Shown: positions 28,549 through 37,594 of the stretch, in pieces
Numbering within the stretch: position 1 is the first letter of the stretch
How the letters are laid out: every line of letters starts with the position of its first letter
Origin: a virus
Virus record (IMG/VR): IMGVR_UViG_3300037245_000476
Location: 1 to 42,466 of that record
Length of the DNA: 42,466 bases
Direction: 5' to 3' (one strand)
Notes under the pieces: generated by a model
Database searches by the model: none
Seen by the model: only the letters and a program-made list of their open reading frames with translations
Told to the model about the DNA's origin: nothing
Program-made: the position numbers and the translations under genes

Positions 28549-28949
28549 TCACATTCTTCTGTTACATCAAATAATTGAATACATTCCCATTGCGGCTCTG
28601 GTGTACCTGCGTTATCTATGTTTATTCGTTTTGCGTATAATATAGAGCCTATTTCTAGCAATGGTGAAGCTTCGTTTAAGTCTGTTATTATTGATGGCAA
28701 ATTACAATAAATAGTTACACCCTCACCTGTCGTGCCGTCAAACTTAAATAGGGTTGCCGTTATCGTATTACCTAGACCTGCATCGGCAGTACAGACCGCC
28801 CTTTTAGTTCCGCTACTGCCCGTGCCGCCTATCGGGTTACTTGATATACGCCTGAATACAGGGTTGTCACGGTCAGACAATACCTGTAAAGATTGCGTAT
28901 TACGACTAATCTGCTTTCTAATGTTCTTTGTTGGAGGTTGCACGCCCAT
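28533..28949 (-). CDS. Virion-associated hypothetical protein, 138 aa
   Basis: Begins MGVQPPTKNIRKQISRNTQS, then a beta barrel-like domain (AVCTADAGLGNTITATLFKF, LLEIGSILYAKRIN) and a Cys-rich end ECECTTP. This Phe-Asp-Gly barrel style is common in small phage tail-tip proteins. No exact family named. Confidence 0.5.
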   Translation of the reverse strand: MGVQPPTKNIRKQISRNTQSLQVLSDRDNPVFRRISSNPIGGTGSSGTKRAVCTADAGLGNTITATLFKFDGTTGEGVTIYCNLPSIITDLNEASPLLEIGSILYAKRINIDNAGTPEPQWECIQLFDVTEECECTTP

Positions 28950-29827
28950 TAGACAAGCTCCAATGGATTGAAATCTCTTGCGATATATTGAGGGAAAAGC
29001 TTACGCCCCGCTAGTACTTCTGACCCATTCCCGAAGCCCGGAAGGGCTAAGACGGGGTCTGGCACTGGCTCTCCTGTGTTCGGGTCTTTGAATGTGGCTT
29101 CATATGACCATGTATCTGCATGAGAGAAAATATAAGACACTCTGAACGCCAACCCGTCCTCTGCCGACGCCCCTGATATTTGACATTGCCAATGTCCAGG
29201 ACCATCGTTTGGCCTTAAGTCCCACTCACCATCATCAATAGTTCCGTTATACCGAATCATCCTATCAGTTAGTATCTCTCCGGTAAGTTTCACACCTATA
29301 GCATGGCCAGACTCTGCGTCCGCCTGTATTGTCTCGACCTCCGTTCGGGTAATAGTGATTGTGGGATGATATTGTTTAAAGCTAAGTAGTACGCCGTCTT
29401 TTACTCTTTTACCTGCAAAACCCACCACCTTGTCGTAGTCGTCGGGGTATTCGTACCATAAAACCATCTTGTCAAGTGTAACTGGGTCTTCGTCTATGTT
29501 AGTAATAAACTGCGTTGTCTCGACATCCAACGCTCTCGAACTTATGTCCACTCTGTAATCCTGTGAAAACTCCCGATACGAAACCGTTACCCTTGCAGCG
29601 TTGCCTACGCCCGATATTGATTCTGGGTTAAACGCAATAGCAAGAGCATTAGGCACTGTTGGGTGTGGCGTGCCGATAGGGATATTCAAAGCAAGCGTAG
29701 CCTCTACCATCATGGCATGGCCTATGCTGGTCAAACCCTCTACGGTAAAGATACGAGAGAACTCCCAGCCCTTGATTGTGAATCGACCGCCGTTGCCTTC
29801 TATTATATCTGGTAGTACGAATGACAT
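28949..29827 (-). CDS. Tail-tip / distal tail-type protein, 292 aa
   Basis: A 292-residue protein directly downstream of the tape measure gene, the place of distal-tail proteins. It is all-beta with strands such as GRFTIKGWEFSRIFTVEG and TITRTEVETIQAD. I cannot match a Dit signature with confidence; the assignment is by order. The stop-start overlap with the tape measure gene indicates coupling. Confidence 0.5.
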   Translation of the reverse strand: MSFVLPDIIEGNGGRFTIKGWEFSRIFTVEGLTSIGHAMMVEATLALNIPIGTPHPTVPNALAIAFNPESISGVGNAARVTVSYREFSQDYRVDISSRALDVETTQFITNIDEDPVTLDKMVLWYEYPDDYDKVVGFAGKRVKDGVLLSFKQYHPTITITRTEVETIQADAESGHAIGVKLTGEILTDRMIRYNGTIDDGEWDLRPNDGPGHWQCQISGASAEDGLAFRVSYIFSHADTWSYEATFKDPNTGEPVPDPVLALPGFGNGSEVLAGRKLFPQYIARDFNPLELV

Positions 29828-31164
29828 TAGAAATCCCTCTCTTGGTCTGCGAATCTTTGGTTTATCCTCTTTAACTCTTGGAGTTGTTGGGCTGGTATGG
29901 TGTCAAGTTGAGACTGTGCTGACCCTGATAATTGAGCAGCCTGAGGTGTTGCGAACGGAGTCGCTATTCTACCGACTTGATGGCCTAATCCTTGTGCGAA
30001 CTCTGTAGCCTCGCCAATCACCGCACCAGCAGCCTTGAGAACCTTACCTAAAGGAGTATCGCCGACTGATTGCATGAACCCATCAGCAAACCCTTTACCG
30101 GCCTCAATTCCTAATTTTACGACTACAGGAATAAACCTCTTAAGTAATGCACCTAGTTGATTCAATAGCACGCCGAATAATCTGCCGATCTCCTGAAATA
30201 TTTCACCGAACCGGCCTTGACTTGCAAGGTTGAATGTTATCTTTAGCCATCTTACGACCTTTTGGATAGCCGTTAAAGCAACCTCTGCCCACTGCTTAAT
30301 CATAGGCTGGTTATTTATGAAGAATTCTCTTACTGCTATTCCGGCTTTTGTGACCTCTGGAAGCAAGACTTTGCCGATAGTGTTCGCAGTCACTTTAACC
30401 TGTGCCCATATAACCCTAAACACGTTGGCCGTGTCGTCCATTGTGCGGGCCATGTCGCCCATATCTAAGCGAGTGGCGTTTACTATTGCCTTGTACCTGA
30501 AAAAGACCTTCTCGGCTACCGTAAGCTCTTTAGAACCACCCTTGATGGCCATACGAGCTTTGATCGTAGCGTCTTCTAATGCAAGATGCCTTATTACGGT
30601 CTCATTAACAAGGATGCCCAACCTTTTAAGCGGTTCGGATTCTCCGGTGATACCTGCCTGCAATTTCAAGAAAATCTCTTCTGGTCGTTGATTTCTGAAT
30701 GACGATATATCGTTAACTAACTTAGTTAAGCCTTTGGACATATCGAAAGCTGCCTTTTCACCTAATCCCATCGAGGTAAGCATTAACTGGAAAGTACCAA
30801 GAGCCTTACGGGTGTCGTTCTCGAATAACCCCAAAGACTTTGAGTATTCGGTAGCGAAAGCCTGAGCCTCATCCGCCATACTACCCATTGAAATTTTGAA
30901 TAAATTATCCGTCTCTTGCACATCCGAAGCGATCTTAACCGAAGCAATCCCGATACCCAACAAAGCGGCAGCAGTAATCTTAGCCAGACGGGTAATAGTA
31001 CGCAAGCCTGATTTAATGGCGCGAAAAGCGAGAGAGAAGCCAGACTTCATTACAGAGCCTGCCCGCTTTATCATGCCTTTAATCAGACCGTTAGCCCTTG
31101 CAATCCCCTTTCTAAGAGGTGCTAGGTTGGCTGTGATGTCAATTTTTGCTAAGCCTAAGCCCAT
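29827..31164 (-). CDS. Tail tape measure protein (TP901-type core)
   Basis: A 445-residue protein that sets tail length and forms the DNA channel. The TP901 core lies at about 75-200: ASDVQETDNLFKISMGSMAD, LGTFQLMLTSMGLGEKAAFD and ITGESEPLKRLGILVNETVI. Hydrophobic segments occur at about 55-75 and near 330-360. At roughly 0.15 nm per residue this predicts a tail near 65-70 nm. It follows the G/GT chaperone genes as expected. Confidence 0.85.
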   Translation of the reverse strand: MGLGLAKIDITANLAPLRKGIARANGLIKGMIKRAGSVMKSGFSLAFRAIKSGLRTITRLAKITAAALLGIGIASVKIASDVQETDNLFKISMGSMADEAQAFATEYSKSLGLFENDTRKALGTFQLMLTSMGLGEKAAFDMSKGLTKLVNDISSFRNQRPEEIFLKLQAGITGESEPLKRLGILVNETVIRHLALEDATIKARMAIKGGSKELTVAEKVFFRYKAIVNATRLDMGDMARTMDDTANVFRVIWAQVKVTANTIGKVLLPEVTKAGIAVREFFINNQPMIKQWAEVALTAIQKVVRWLKITFNLASQGRFGEIFQEIGRLFGVLLNQLGALLKRFIPVVVKLGIEAGKGFADGFMQSVGDTPLGKVLKAAGAVIGEATEFAQGLGHQVGRIATPFATPQAAQLSGSAQSQLDTIPAQQLQELKRINQRFADQERDF

Positions 31165-31346
31165 TATCTGTGTCCTTGTGCTTTGTTATGGTTTTCAATT
31201 CTATCGTTTTCAAATCGTTCTGCTGATCTCATTATTTCGATCTCTGTTACAACTTCTTGAAACTCTGATAATTTCATTCTTAATATTTCTTCATATCCAA
31301 AAGCCCCCTCAGTTCCCATTACAACATTGACAACCGAACGGATCAT
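31164..31346 (-). CDS. Tail assembly chaperone T-part (made by -1 frameshift)
   Basis: A 60-codon ORF that is probably not translated alone. The same frame is open upstream to the slippery site in the preceding gene. It would therefore be the C-terminal part of a gpGT-like fusion of about 198 residues (119 from frame 0, 79 from frame -1). It is helical (LRMKLSEFQEVVTEIEIMRS). Its start overlaps nothing, and ATG 31346 lacks a clear ribosome site. Confidence 0.65.
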   Translation of the reverse strand: MIRSVVNVVMGTEGAFGYEEILRMKLSEFQEVVTEIEIMRSAERFENDRIENHNKAQGHR

Positions 31347-31357
31347 TGGATCAGACC

Positions 31358-31759
31358 TTAGTTGTCTCTCGGCTTTTTCTTTCGGACTTTCTTTTTCACC
31401 GTCTTTTTTTTTGTTGGCAGCTTATCGGGAATCGGTAATATTTCATCGATAAGCTCGTTCACATTGTCAATTGATAGCAATTCCCCTGCTGACTCAAATG
31501 TTACATCAGGGTTAGACTTTAACATAGAACGCCAAACAAGGAACTGAGCCATTTCGAGAGTTACCTCTACTTTTCCAGATTCAAGGATGCTGACTATCTT
31601 CTTTAGTTCCCTGTCGATCATCATTACTGTATCTGCCGGTACATTGTCACCATGCACCGCTTTGACGGTGGCTATAAGCTCTTTTCGTCTTTGGTCTTTG
31701 ATCCATCTTTCATATTCAGTAATATCGCCAACATCTAATTTCTTTAATCTGTCTAACAT
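31358..31759 (-). CDS. Tail assembly chaperone G-part
   Basis: A 133-residue protein in the lambda gpG position between tail tube and tape measure. Mainly helical (YERWIKDQRRKELIATVKAV, TLEMAQFLVWRSMLKSNPDV) with a Lys-rich end (TKKKTVKKKVRKKKPRDN). Codons 118-119 lie in a nine-A run followed by G, giving the slippery heptamer A-AAA-AAG in the zero frame. Chaperones of this type bind the tape measure during tail assembly. Confidence 0.75.
   Translation of the reverse strand: MLDRLKKLDVGDITEYERWIKDQRRKELIATVKAVHGDNVPADTVMMIDRELKKIVSILESGKVEVTLEMAQFLVWRSMLKSNPDVTFESAGELLSIDNVNELIDEILPIPDKLPTKKKTVKKKVRKKKPRDN
31403..31409 (-). other. Programmed -1 frameshift slippery site
   Basis: On the minus strand A-AAA-AAG, read with AAA-AAG as zero-frame codons. 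This is the canonical heptamer for tandem slippage by -1. After slippage the frame stays open from 31403 to 31164. This is the conserved expression trick of the G/GT tail chaperones. Confidence 0.7.
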
Positions 31760-31768
31760 TTTCTCTCC

Positions 31769-32578
31769 TTATGCTACTTTCAATTCTACTGCGCCATCGA
31801 ATACGAAAGAAATCACTGTGACTAATTCGCCGTTGACGTTCATTCCTGTATTAGTTCCTGTGCATTTTGCCGCGCCCGTGTAATACCCGGTAGCCGCCGT
31901 TCCATCTTGTCGCCATAAATTAAGCACCGCCAATGTATCCCCAGGTCCAACAATTAAATCAAGGTCAGTGACCGGAGTTAAAATAGTTACTGTCGCCGAT
32001 GCTGACTTAAGACCTACAATCTTAGTCCTGCCACATTCCAAAGGCGAAGCCACTGGCCTTGCGGTAGATGTATCACTTGTCGCTACGCTGGCCGTAACAG
32101 ACCAACCCCTAATCTCTGCAAATGAAGAGCCTACTGCGTACTCGGCGTCAATATTCTTGCCGTGTATCTCTAGACTTGAACCAGCCCCACCTGTACCAGA
32201 ACCGTCAAAGATAAGCCCCGCTTCGTCGTTTCCGACAATCGTATAGCTGATCGAAATAGCGTCGTCTACCGTTGCTGTTTCGGTGAACTCCGTCAGAATA
32301 GCCGCCGCTGAATAACTGGCGTTGGTTTCTTCAATGACTGCAATATTAGTACCGGCATCGCCGAGTAATCCCGCCGCCGCAACTGTCACAAGCCCTACCT
32401 GAGATTTACCTTCTGCGGTAATAGTAAAGTCAGTCAAACCAACAAGCCGGGTTGTCCAATCGTCGCCCATCGCCGGAGTGTCTACTATATCGCTAACCCT
32501 ATCTATCGTGACAGTTTCAAGGTTCACGATAGCCGTTCCATCTAATAAGTTATTACTTAGTTTTCCATGTAAAGCCAT
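31769..32578 (-). CDS. Major tail tube protein
   Basis: A 269-residue Gly/Thr/Ala-rich all-beta protein in tail-tube position. The N-terminal pattern (IVNLETVTIDRVSDIV, DDWTTRLVGLTDFTITAEGK) and C-terminal pattern (LAVLNLWRQDG, GYYTGAAKCTGTNTGM, VISFVFDGAVELKV) are those of siphovirus tail tube proteins. TAAGGAGAG-like spacing at the next gene and the downstream G/GT pair support this. Confidence 0.75.
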   Translation of the reverse strand: MALHGKLSNNLLDGTAIVNLETVTIDRVSDIVDTPAMGDDWTTRLVGLTDFTITAEGKSQVGLVTVAAAGLLGDAGTNIAVIEETNASYSAAAILTEFTETATVDDAISISYTIVGNDEAGLIFDGSGTGGAGSSLEIHGKNIDAEYAVGSSFAEIRGWSVTASVATSDTSTARPVASPLECGRTKIVGLKSASATVTILTPVTDLDLIVGPGDTLAVLNLWRQDGTAATGYYTGAAKCTGTNTGMNVNGELVTVISFVFDGAVELKVA

Positions 32579-32590
32579 AATAAGCCCTTT

Positions 32591-33010
32591 CTAATGTTGA
32601 TACCAAATGTCGTAATCGAGATCGATTCTCCAGACATTATCTATTTTACCCATATTTGTTGCGCTTGTTCTTTCGCAAGCTTCGTGTGTATATTCACCGG
32701 CTGGATAAGTTAAGGTTGTCCAGTCGTAAACCGTTATAAATTTTTGTATAATATCGAATATTGAAATCCCACCATCGTCATTCTTAGTAAAGATGCTGAA
32801 TGTTAATGACGCTATCTCCGTAGCGTTTCGCCTACCGCCCGCTGTCTCGTTTACTGTCGATCCGTCCCAAGTAAAGACACCGTAAGGAAAAGATACGTTG
32901 TCAGCGGCCTCTGTGAAATAAAGCCCGCCTGATAAGGCCGCACGGAGAGCGTCCGAGCCGGGAGTCTCGTTAAACTTCGTCATTATCGCTTGTGCTATGT
33001 CGGTTATCAT
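32591..33010 (-). CDS. Tail terminator / completion protein
   Basis: A 139-residue protein between the gp10-like gene and tail tube: ITDIAQAIMTKFNETPGSDA at the N-terminus, then FPYGVFTWDG and ASLTFSIFTKNDD, finally WRIDLDYDIWYQ. This layout is typical of small tail terminator proteins (DUF3168-like), which cap the tail tube. Coupled to the upstream gene by ATGA overlap. Confidence 0.65.
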   Translation of the reverse strand: MITDIAQAIMTKFNETPGSDALRAALSGGLYFTEAADNVSFPYGVFTWDGSTVNETAGGRRNATEIASLTFSIFTKNDDGGISIFDIIQKFITVYDWTTLTYPAGEYTHEACERTSATNMGKIDNVWRIDLDYDIWYQH

Positions 33011-33534
33011 TCTAATCTCTGATTAACTACTGTAAAAAGTCTCTTTATTTTACGCCTTGACTTAATCAATGCCGGTCTAAGCCACGGTCTTTTCGCTATC
33101 GTTCTTGTACCTACCTCCAAGAAATACCCATAATCCGGATCGGTTCTCGGAGATTGCATCCTTATCTTGTCAATATCAGGGCCGACCGAGGCGACTATAG
33201 TAAGGTCATTCATGCCGCTAATATCCGTAACTCCGGGCTTTAATCCATGCCTTGTCATAAAAGTAACACTGTTCGCTAAGATGCCTGTATCTCTCGCAGG
33301 CGGCTGTCCCGGAGCCGAAGCCCTATGGAAGTCACTGGCCCTGAAAGAACCACGTTTGCCCGTCTGCTTGCGCCTACGGTACAGTTTGCCAGAGCCTACG
33401 CCACCGATAAGCTTCTTAGCTTTCGCTTGTACTAGAATAGCCGCTTTGTTCATTGCCCTTACGTTCGCTTCTGTTGCCATTGCAAAGAACTTGTCGCCGT
33501 TCCACTCAAGAGTACCGCCTTGTATCTTAGCCAT
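33007..33534 (-). CDS. HK97 gp10-like head-tail joining protein
   Basis: A 175-residue protein with the family signature HRASAPGQPPARDTGILANS (about 70-89), then YGYFLEVGTRTIAKRPWLRP (about 134-153). The N-terminal helix ANVRAMNKAAILVQAKAKKL is also typical. It works at the head-tail interface. Its start overlaps the stop of the head-closure gene. Confidence 0.82.
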   Translation of the reverse strand: MAKIQGGTLEWNGDKFFAMATEANVRAMNKAAILVQAKAKKLIGGVGSGKLYRRRKQTGKRGSFRASDFHRASAPGQPPARDTGILANSVTFMTRHGLKPGVTDISGMNDLTIVASVGPDIDKIRMQSPRTDPDYGYFLEVGTRTIAKRPWLRPALIKSRRKIKRLFTVVNQRLE

Positions 33535-33869
33535 TATTTCACCTCCAGCAAATCTATCTCAAGGTGATGCCCGCGACCTGCTCCGTCAGCGATGCCGGTA
33601 ATCTCAAACACTTTACCGTCAGATGTTACCCGGTCACTTTCGTCTATCGTCAACGAAGTGGCATTATTCGGTGTATAAAGCCTATATACATTCACAAGAG
33701 TTTCTTTGTTGAACGAATTTGTCGTGTTTGTATCTTTTCTTTGCAGGGAGCAAGCCAGAGAAGCGATGCGAGTTGAGTACGTAGGATTAGCCGTACCAGA
33801 GGTCGTCTGGTTAAAGCTTACCTGCTGTACTAAAGCTGTGTTTGGATATATCATGCTCGTGTCATCCAC
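33534..33869 (-). CDS. Head closure protein (SPP1 gp16 / HK97 gp7-type)
   Basis: A 111-residue beta-barrel type protein located between connector and gp10-like genes, the usual head-closure slot. Strands such as ASLACSLQRKD, LVNVYRLYTPN and RVTSDGKVFEITGIADG match the class loosely. Assigned by size and order more than by motif. Confidence 0.6.
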   Translation of the reverse strand: MDDTSMIYPNTALVQQVSFNQTTSGTANPTYSTRIASLACSLQRKDTNTTNSFNKETLVNVYRLYTPNNATSLTIDESDRVTSDGKVFEITGIADGAGRGHHLEIDLLEVK

Positions 33870-35026
33870 TTTTTTAACCGTTGCGTTATATCACCTGCCA
33901 TGCCGCTTATGCCCTGCGTTGACGATCCAAGCGGTGTCTCGTATGCGTAATCGCCGATCTTTTCCCGCTTTAAATTAGAGTTTATATTCCGCTTTTCGTA
34001 ATACTGTTTTGTAAGGTCGATGCAAATCTGTTCAAGGTCGGCTGGGATATCTACATAACCAGCCGTATATCGCACCACAACATTCTCGAACCCGCGATTA
34101 AACCTGCCGAAGTATTTAAGTATCCCGGATGTTGTATCGGTAACGAAATCACTGGCCGGGTCATCCGGAAGATTAGGGTAAGCAACATCTGACAAACACT
34201 GCAAACCTTTACCCGTCGGCAGTAATTCAATAGCCGACCACTGGTTAAGAATAGTGTTTTGTGTGATAGTCCATCCCTTATCGAGTGCTGATATAGCAGT
34301 GAACAGGGCAGTTAATGTCGAGTAGCTGGCAAGTGTAAGTGTTTCAGACCCGTCATTCGTACCGCCCTGTACCTGTAATGTCATATCAGATTCACTTATC
34401 GATACTTGGGCATGATAAGCGTCTGTCGAAGTATTTTGAATCCCGAAAGCGTCCTGTCGGCCTACACCGAGCATAGTAACCGAGATTACCGGGAACTGAT
34501 GCAGTACAAGCTCGCTCTGGCCATCGCCGTCATAAAATTCCCTGTATGTAGTGTCTGGGAATACCCGATTACAGAATACATGGATTGCGTCTGTAGAGCG
34601 TGTGATTAGCTGTCCTATCAAAGTGTCGTCATCGCTACTCGTAATGCCCATATACAATTTAAACCTCGCTACGGTCGTCAGGAGATCGCCTGAGGCTACG
34701 GTGAGGTCAGACTGGCCCAATACAATGAAAGAGAAGACCCTTGCAACGTCAACGCCAGATAATAACCCTTCTACTCTGATAGTATAAGTCTTTAATGTTT
34801 CATATCCTAGAGCGGTAGTTGTATCAATCTTCTCAATATAATAGCCAGTGGTATTAGCGTCATCCTGTTTCGCCATTGTGCCGGAGGCTATTTCTGTATT
34901 CGTAACCTCTTCATAAATCTTGTACGTAGGCAGGGCATCAAGGTCTGTGGGCTCGAATGACTCATTCGTAACATTAGCAGAGAAAGTCAAACTTTGCTCT
35001 AATACTCCTATATTTGGACAACTCAT
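33851..35026 (-). CDS. Head-tail connector (gp6-like adaptor) with extra N-terminal domain
   Basis: A 391-residue protein. From about residue 110 it carries the adaptor core (ARFKLYMGITSSDDDTLIGQ, FCNRVFPDTTYREFYDGDGQ ... VVRYTAGYVDIPADLEQICI and DLTKQYYEKRN). Typical gp6-like adaptors are 100-220 residues. Here residues 1-105 form an extra Ig-like beta domain (LTFSANVTNESFEPTDLDAL), similar in style to the start of the 35037 protein, and another beta insert is at ~190-270. The overlap with the next gene is 19 nt. Confidence 0.75.
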   Translation of the reverse strand: MSCPNIGVLEQSLTFSANVTNESFEPTDLDALPTYKIYEEVTNTEIASGTMAKQDDANTTGYYIEKIDTTTALGYETLKTYTIRVEGLLSGVDVARVFSFIVLGQSDLTVASGDLLTTVARFKLYMGITSSDDDTLIGQLITRSTDAIHVFCNRVFPDTTYREFYDGDGQSELVLHQFPVISVTMLGVGRQDAFGIQNTSTDAYHAQVSISESDMTLQVQGGTNDGSETLTLASYSTLTALFTAISALDKGWTITQNTILNQWSAIELLPTGKGLQCLSDVAYPNLPDDPASDFVTDTTSGILKYFGRFNRGFENVVVRYTAGYVDIPADLEQICIDLTKQYYEKRNINSNLKREKIGDYAYETPLGSSTQGISGMAGDITQRLKKWMTRA

Positions 35027-35036
35027 ATTCTATTCC

Positions 35037-36197
35037 TTAAGTTATTCCCGGTGTACCACCACCGCCTGAGATTGCGTCTTTTATTGCTTCTTGTGAATCA
35101 GTCGTGTTGTTATATGCTCCTGCACCTGCACCTTCGTCAGCGTTGATCTCTGTTATCTGGGCCGCGTCATCAGTCGCTATTGCTACATCTTTTCTTGCTA
35201 AGATTCTAATATAGCTCAAAAGCTTAGCTAGTATTACATCCTGTTTGGCATCGGTAGCGTCACCACCGCCTCCGGTAGTCCATGGACCTGTTGAGCCTGT
35301 GGATATGATTGTTGAAAGTTTCGTATCATTATCGGCAGATTGAACAACTCCAAGGTCAGCTACGATAGTATATGCGGCAGCGAGTAAAGTTCTATCTTGG
35401 AATTCGGCAGTCGTCGGAACATCGTTTAAAGTAGTTTCCATTGTGTCCTGTTTTGCCGAAGTTGCCCTTGTACTTATATTCGCATCTAATTGTGTGTCGT
35501 ATTCGTTGGCCGGAGCAAGCCCATTCTGTATCTTCGTAACTGCATCGGCCTTTACGGAAGCTGCGTTAATTGCATCAGTAGCCAAAGATGTTGCTGTTAT
35601 TCCATTAGCCGCAACAGTTCCAACTGAACCTGATAGGCTGCCTGTGATGTTAGCCGTTAATGCTGTAGTAATAGAGGTCGCCGCATTAGTTCCCGCTATA
35701 AACCCACCGCCCGTTGCACCCGGTACTGCATCGGGCAAGCTATTAACCGTACCTGTTGGCGTGCCGATATTAAAGAACTTCTTAAAGCCAGCAGCAATAA
35801 GTCCGGCTGTTTCTGTCAGGGCTGTACCGAGGATGGAAACAAGATCGACTTTATTGTTTCTGTTTTCAGTAGACCATTCAGCAGTAAATGGATTAACAGT
35901 CTTAGTGTCGATCAGTGCACCATTTATCTTAATCTCGTAATCATGCCCTGCCTCATAGAAGTCCGCGTCTGTCGTATCGCTAGTGTCCACACTGAGACGG
36001 TGAGACCCAACGCTGCCTACGTTTATTTCGACCGTTACGCCTGCACCGACGGTTGACTGGATTACTCCGTCTCTATATATCCATACATCGGTAGCAACTA
36101 ACTGAGTTATGGTCGCACTCTCTCCGGCTTGGGCATAACTATTGAAAGTTGCCCTGACTGTTGCTCCGGCTACAAAATCGCCTTTATAATCACTCAT
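35037..36197 (-). CDS. Virion surface / fibre-like protein, 386 aa
   Basis: A 386-residue protein. The N-terminal Ig-like domain (~1-112, GATVRATFNSYAQAGESATI, SHRLSVDTSDTT) is followed by a low-complexity Ala/Thr/Gly section (FFNIGTPTGTVNSLPDAVPG, TALTANITGSLSGSVGTVAA). Helical DNISTRATSAKQDTMETTL-type segments come next. This layout is common in environmental phage fibre or decoration genes. Its place between the esterase and connector genes suggests a capsid or neck appendage. Confidence 0.6.
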   Translation of the reverse strand: MSDYKGDFVAGATVRATFNSYAQAGESATITQLVATDVWIYRDGVIQSTVGAGVTVEINVGSVGSHRLSVDTSDTTDADFYEAGHDYEIKINGALIDTKTVNPFTAEWSTENRNNKVDLVSILGTALTETAGLIAAGFKKFFNIGTPTGTVNSLPDAVPGATGGGFIAGTNAATSITTALTANITGSLSGSVGTVAANGITATSLATDAINAASVKADAVTKIQNGLAPANEYDTQLDANISTRATSAKQDTMETTLNDVPTTAEFQDRTLLAAAYTIVADLGVVQSADNDTKLSTIISTGSTGPWTTGGGGDATDAKQDVILAKLLSYIRILARKDVAIATDDAAQITEINADEGAGAGAYNNTTDSQEAIKDAISGGGGTPGIT

Positions 36198-36206
36198 AAT
36201 TTATCT

Positions 36207-37583
36207 CTATTCTACCTTTTTAACCCAAACGGCACCGTATTGTACGATACCTGCCCATTGACCAGGCCTTAAAATGATATTTGCAATACTGGCAGAGTCA
36301 GTAAGAAACCTCAATCTTGCTATGCCTGATCGTCCGGCAGCGGAAATGTCAATTAACATTCTACAATGAGCCGTAATCGCAGCCCCGTCTTGTGCAGTCA
36401 TACATCCGATTGCAGTCCCTTGTCTTGTCGCATCTGATTTTACACTTACTTCTAAGTAAATGTCATAATAAGTTGCATCTTCCAGTGTTGCGGTAATTTG
36501 TGTGCTCAGTGTCACATCTGTATCGGCGGCATCGACAGTTATTTGTTGCCACGCTCCAACTAACGCATCTGCTTGTATCCCTGAACCTCTGGCTACTTTA
36601 GCAACCGCAGTTGCACCTGATTCGTTTGTAAGCGTAAGGTCGTCTGCTAATCCAGCAGTATCGCCAAGGAACAACGGATTGTCTACGAACCGTAAATCAT
36701 TATACGGAGGTCTTGGTGATGGGGGCAGATTCGGGAATCCTAAGAATATTTCCGCCAACGCATCGGCCATAACCCAGTACCCGGCAATAGACGGATGGGA
36801 ATTATCAGTACCATCCCTGTTTAATGGATTAGTCGCCGCATCTTCCCCCCATGTCACATCATCAGTGGTAGCAGTCTTCTGGCCCGCTAAGGCTACAGCA
36901 AAATTCACACAATAGGTGTTAGCTTTGCTTGAGGCATAGCTGAGAATGAATTCGTTTAGTTGCTCGAATATCAGCTTATGTGGGTCAGACCTGCCATTGC
37001 TAGGACATAATGTGGATAAAATGACAGTTTTGCCAGCATTAACAAGTTGATCGCGTATTGTCTGAATACCTGCAATATTAGTGGCGGCAGAAACATCAGT
37101 AGTATTGACACCGCAAAGAACAATAATAACATCAGCGTCACTTGCCACCGCACCTGGTAAATCGTCTATAATAACCTCTGGAATAGTATTGCCGGATGTT
37201 GCAAACACCAAAGCAGGATCAACGGTTATCCGCTGGTCAAGCTCAAATTCTAAACGCGGCAAGTAATGATACCCATCCGAAGCCCAAAGGGTTTGACTTC
37301 CTCCTGCGTTTATTGAAATACTATCGCCAAGGCAACCTACTTTTAAGCAGGGCTGGTCACCTATCTCGTTAGGACTTGCAACTTCTAAAACAAAATCACA
37401 AGCACCCACCGTCCCTGCATTTACATATAAGAGGGCTAATCCCGACCCGGAAATATGTTGAAAAACGCAACTCTTGCTGTACCCCGCAGTACCAGCAATG
37501 GGGATTGTATCGCCCAGGTCGTTTACTATTCCTAGTTCTGGGATAGTTCGTGGTGAATATTCTTTATATCTAAATAGGTTCAT
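36207..37583 (-). CDS. SGNH/GDSL hydrolase, virion esterase
   Basis: A 458-residue protein with an SGNH esterase core: block I GCLGDSIS with nucleophile Ser88, block II Gly131 (ATSGNTI), block III GVN with Asn160, and block V D-x2-H (Asp260, His263 in DNSHPS). Residues 280-458 add a beta-sandwich, carbohydrate-binding-like domain (DIYLEVSVKSDATRQGTAIG). Such enzymes deacetylate capsule or lipopolysaccharide sugars. Encoded among decoration genes, so probably displayed on the virion. Confidence 0.8.
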   Translation of the reverse strand: MNLFRYKEYSPRTIPELGIVNDLGDTIPIAGTAGYSKSCVFQHISGSGLALLYVNAGTVGACDFVLEVASPNEIGDQPCLKVGCLGDSISINAGGSQTLWASDGYHYLPRLEFELDQRITVDPALVFATSGNTIPEVIIDDLPGAVASDADVIIVLCGVNTTDVSAATNIAGIQTIRDQLVNAGKTVILSTLCPSNGRSDPHKLIFEQLNEFILSYASSKANTYCVNFAVALAGQKTATTDDVTWGEDAATNPLNRDGTDNSHPSIAGYWVMADALAEIFLGFPNLPPSPRPPYNDLRFVDNPLFLGDTAGLADDLTLTNESGATAVAKVARGSGIQADALVGAWQQITVDAADTDVTLSTQITATLEDATYYDIYLEVSVKSDATRQGTAIGCMTAQDGAAITAHCRMLIDISAAGRSGIARLRFLTDSASIANIILRPGQWAGIVQYGAVWVKKVE

Positions 37584-37594
37584 TTTATTACCTC

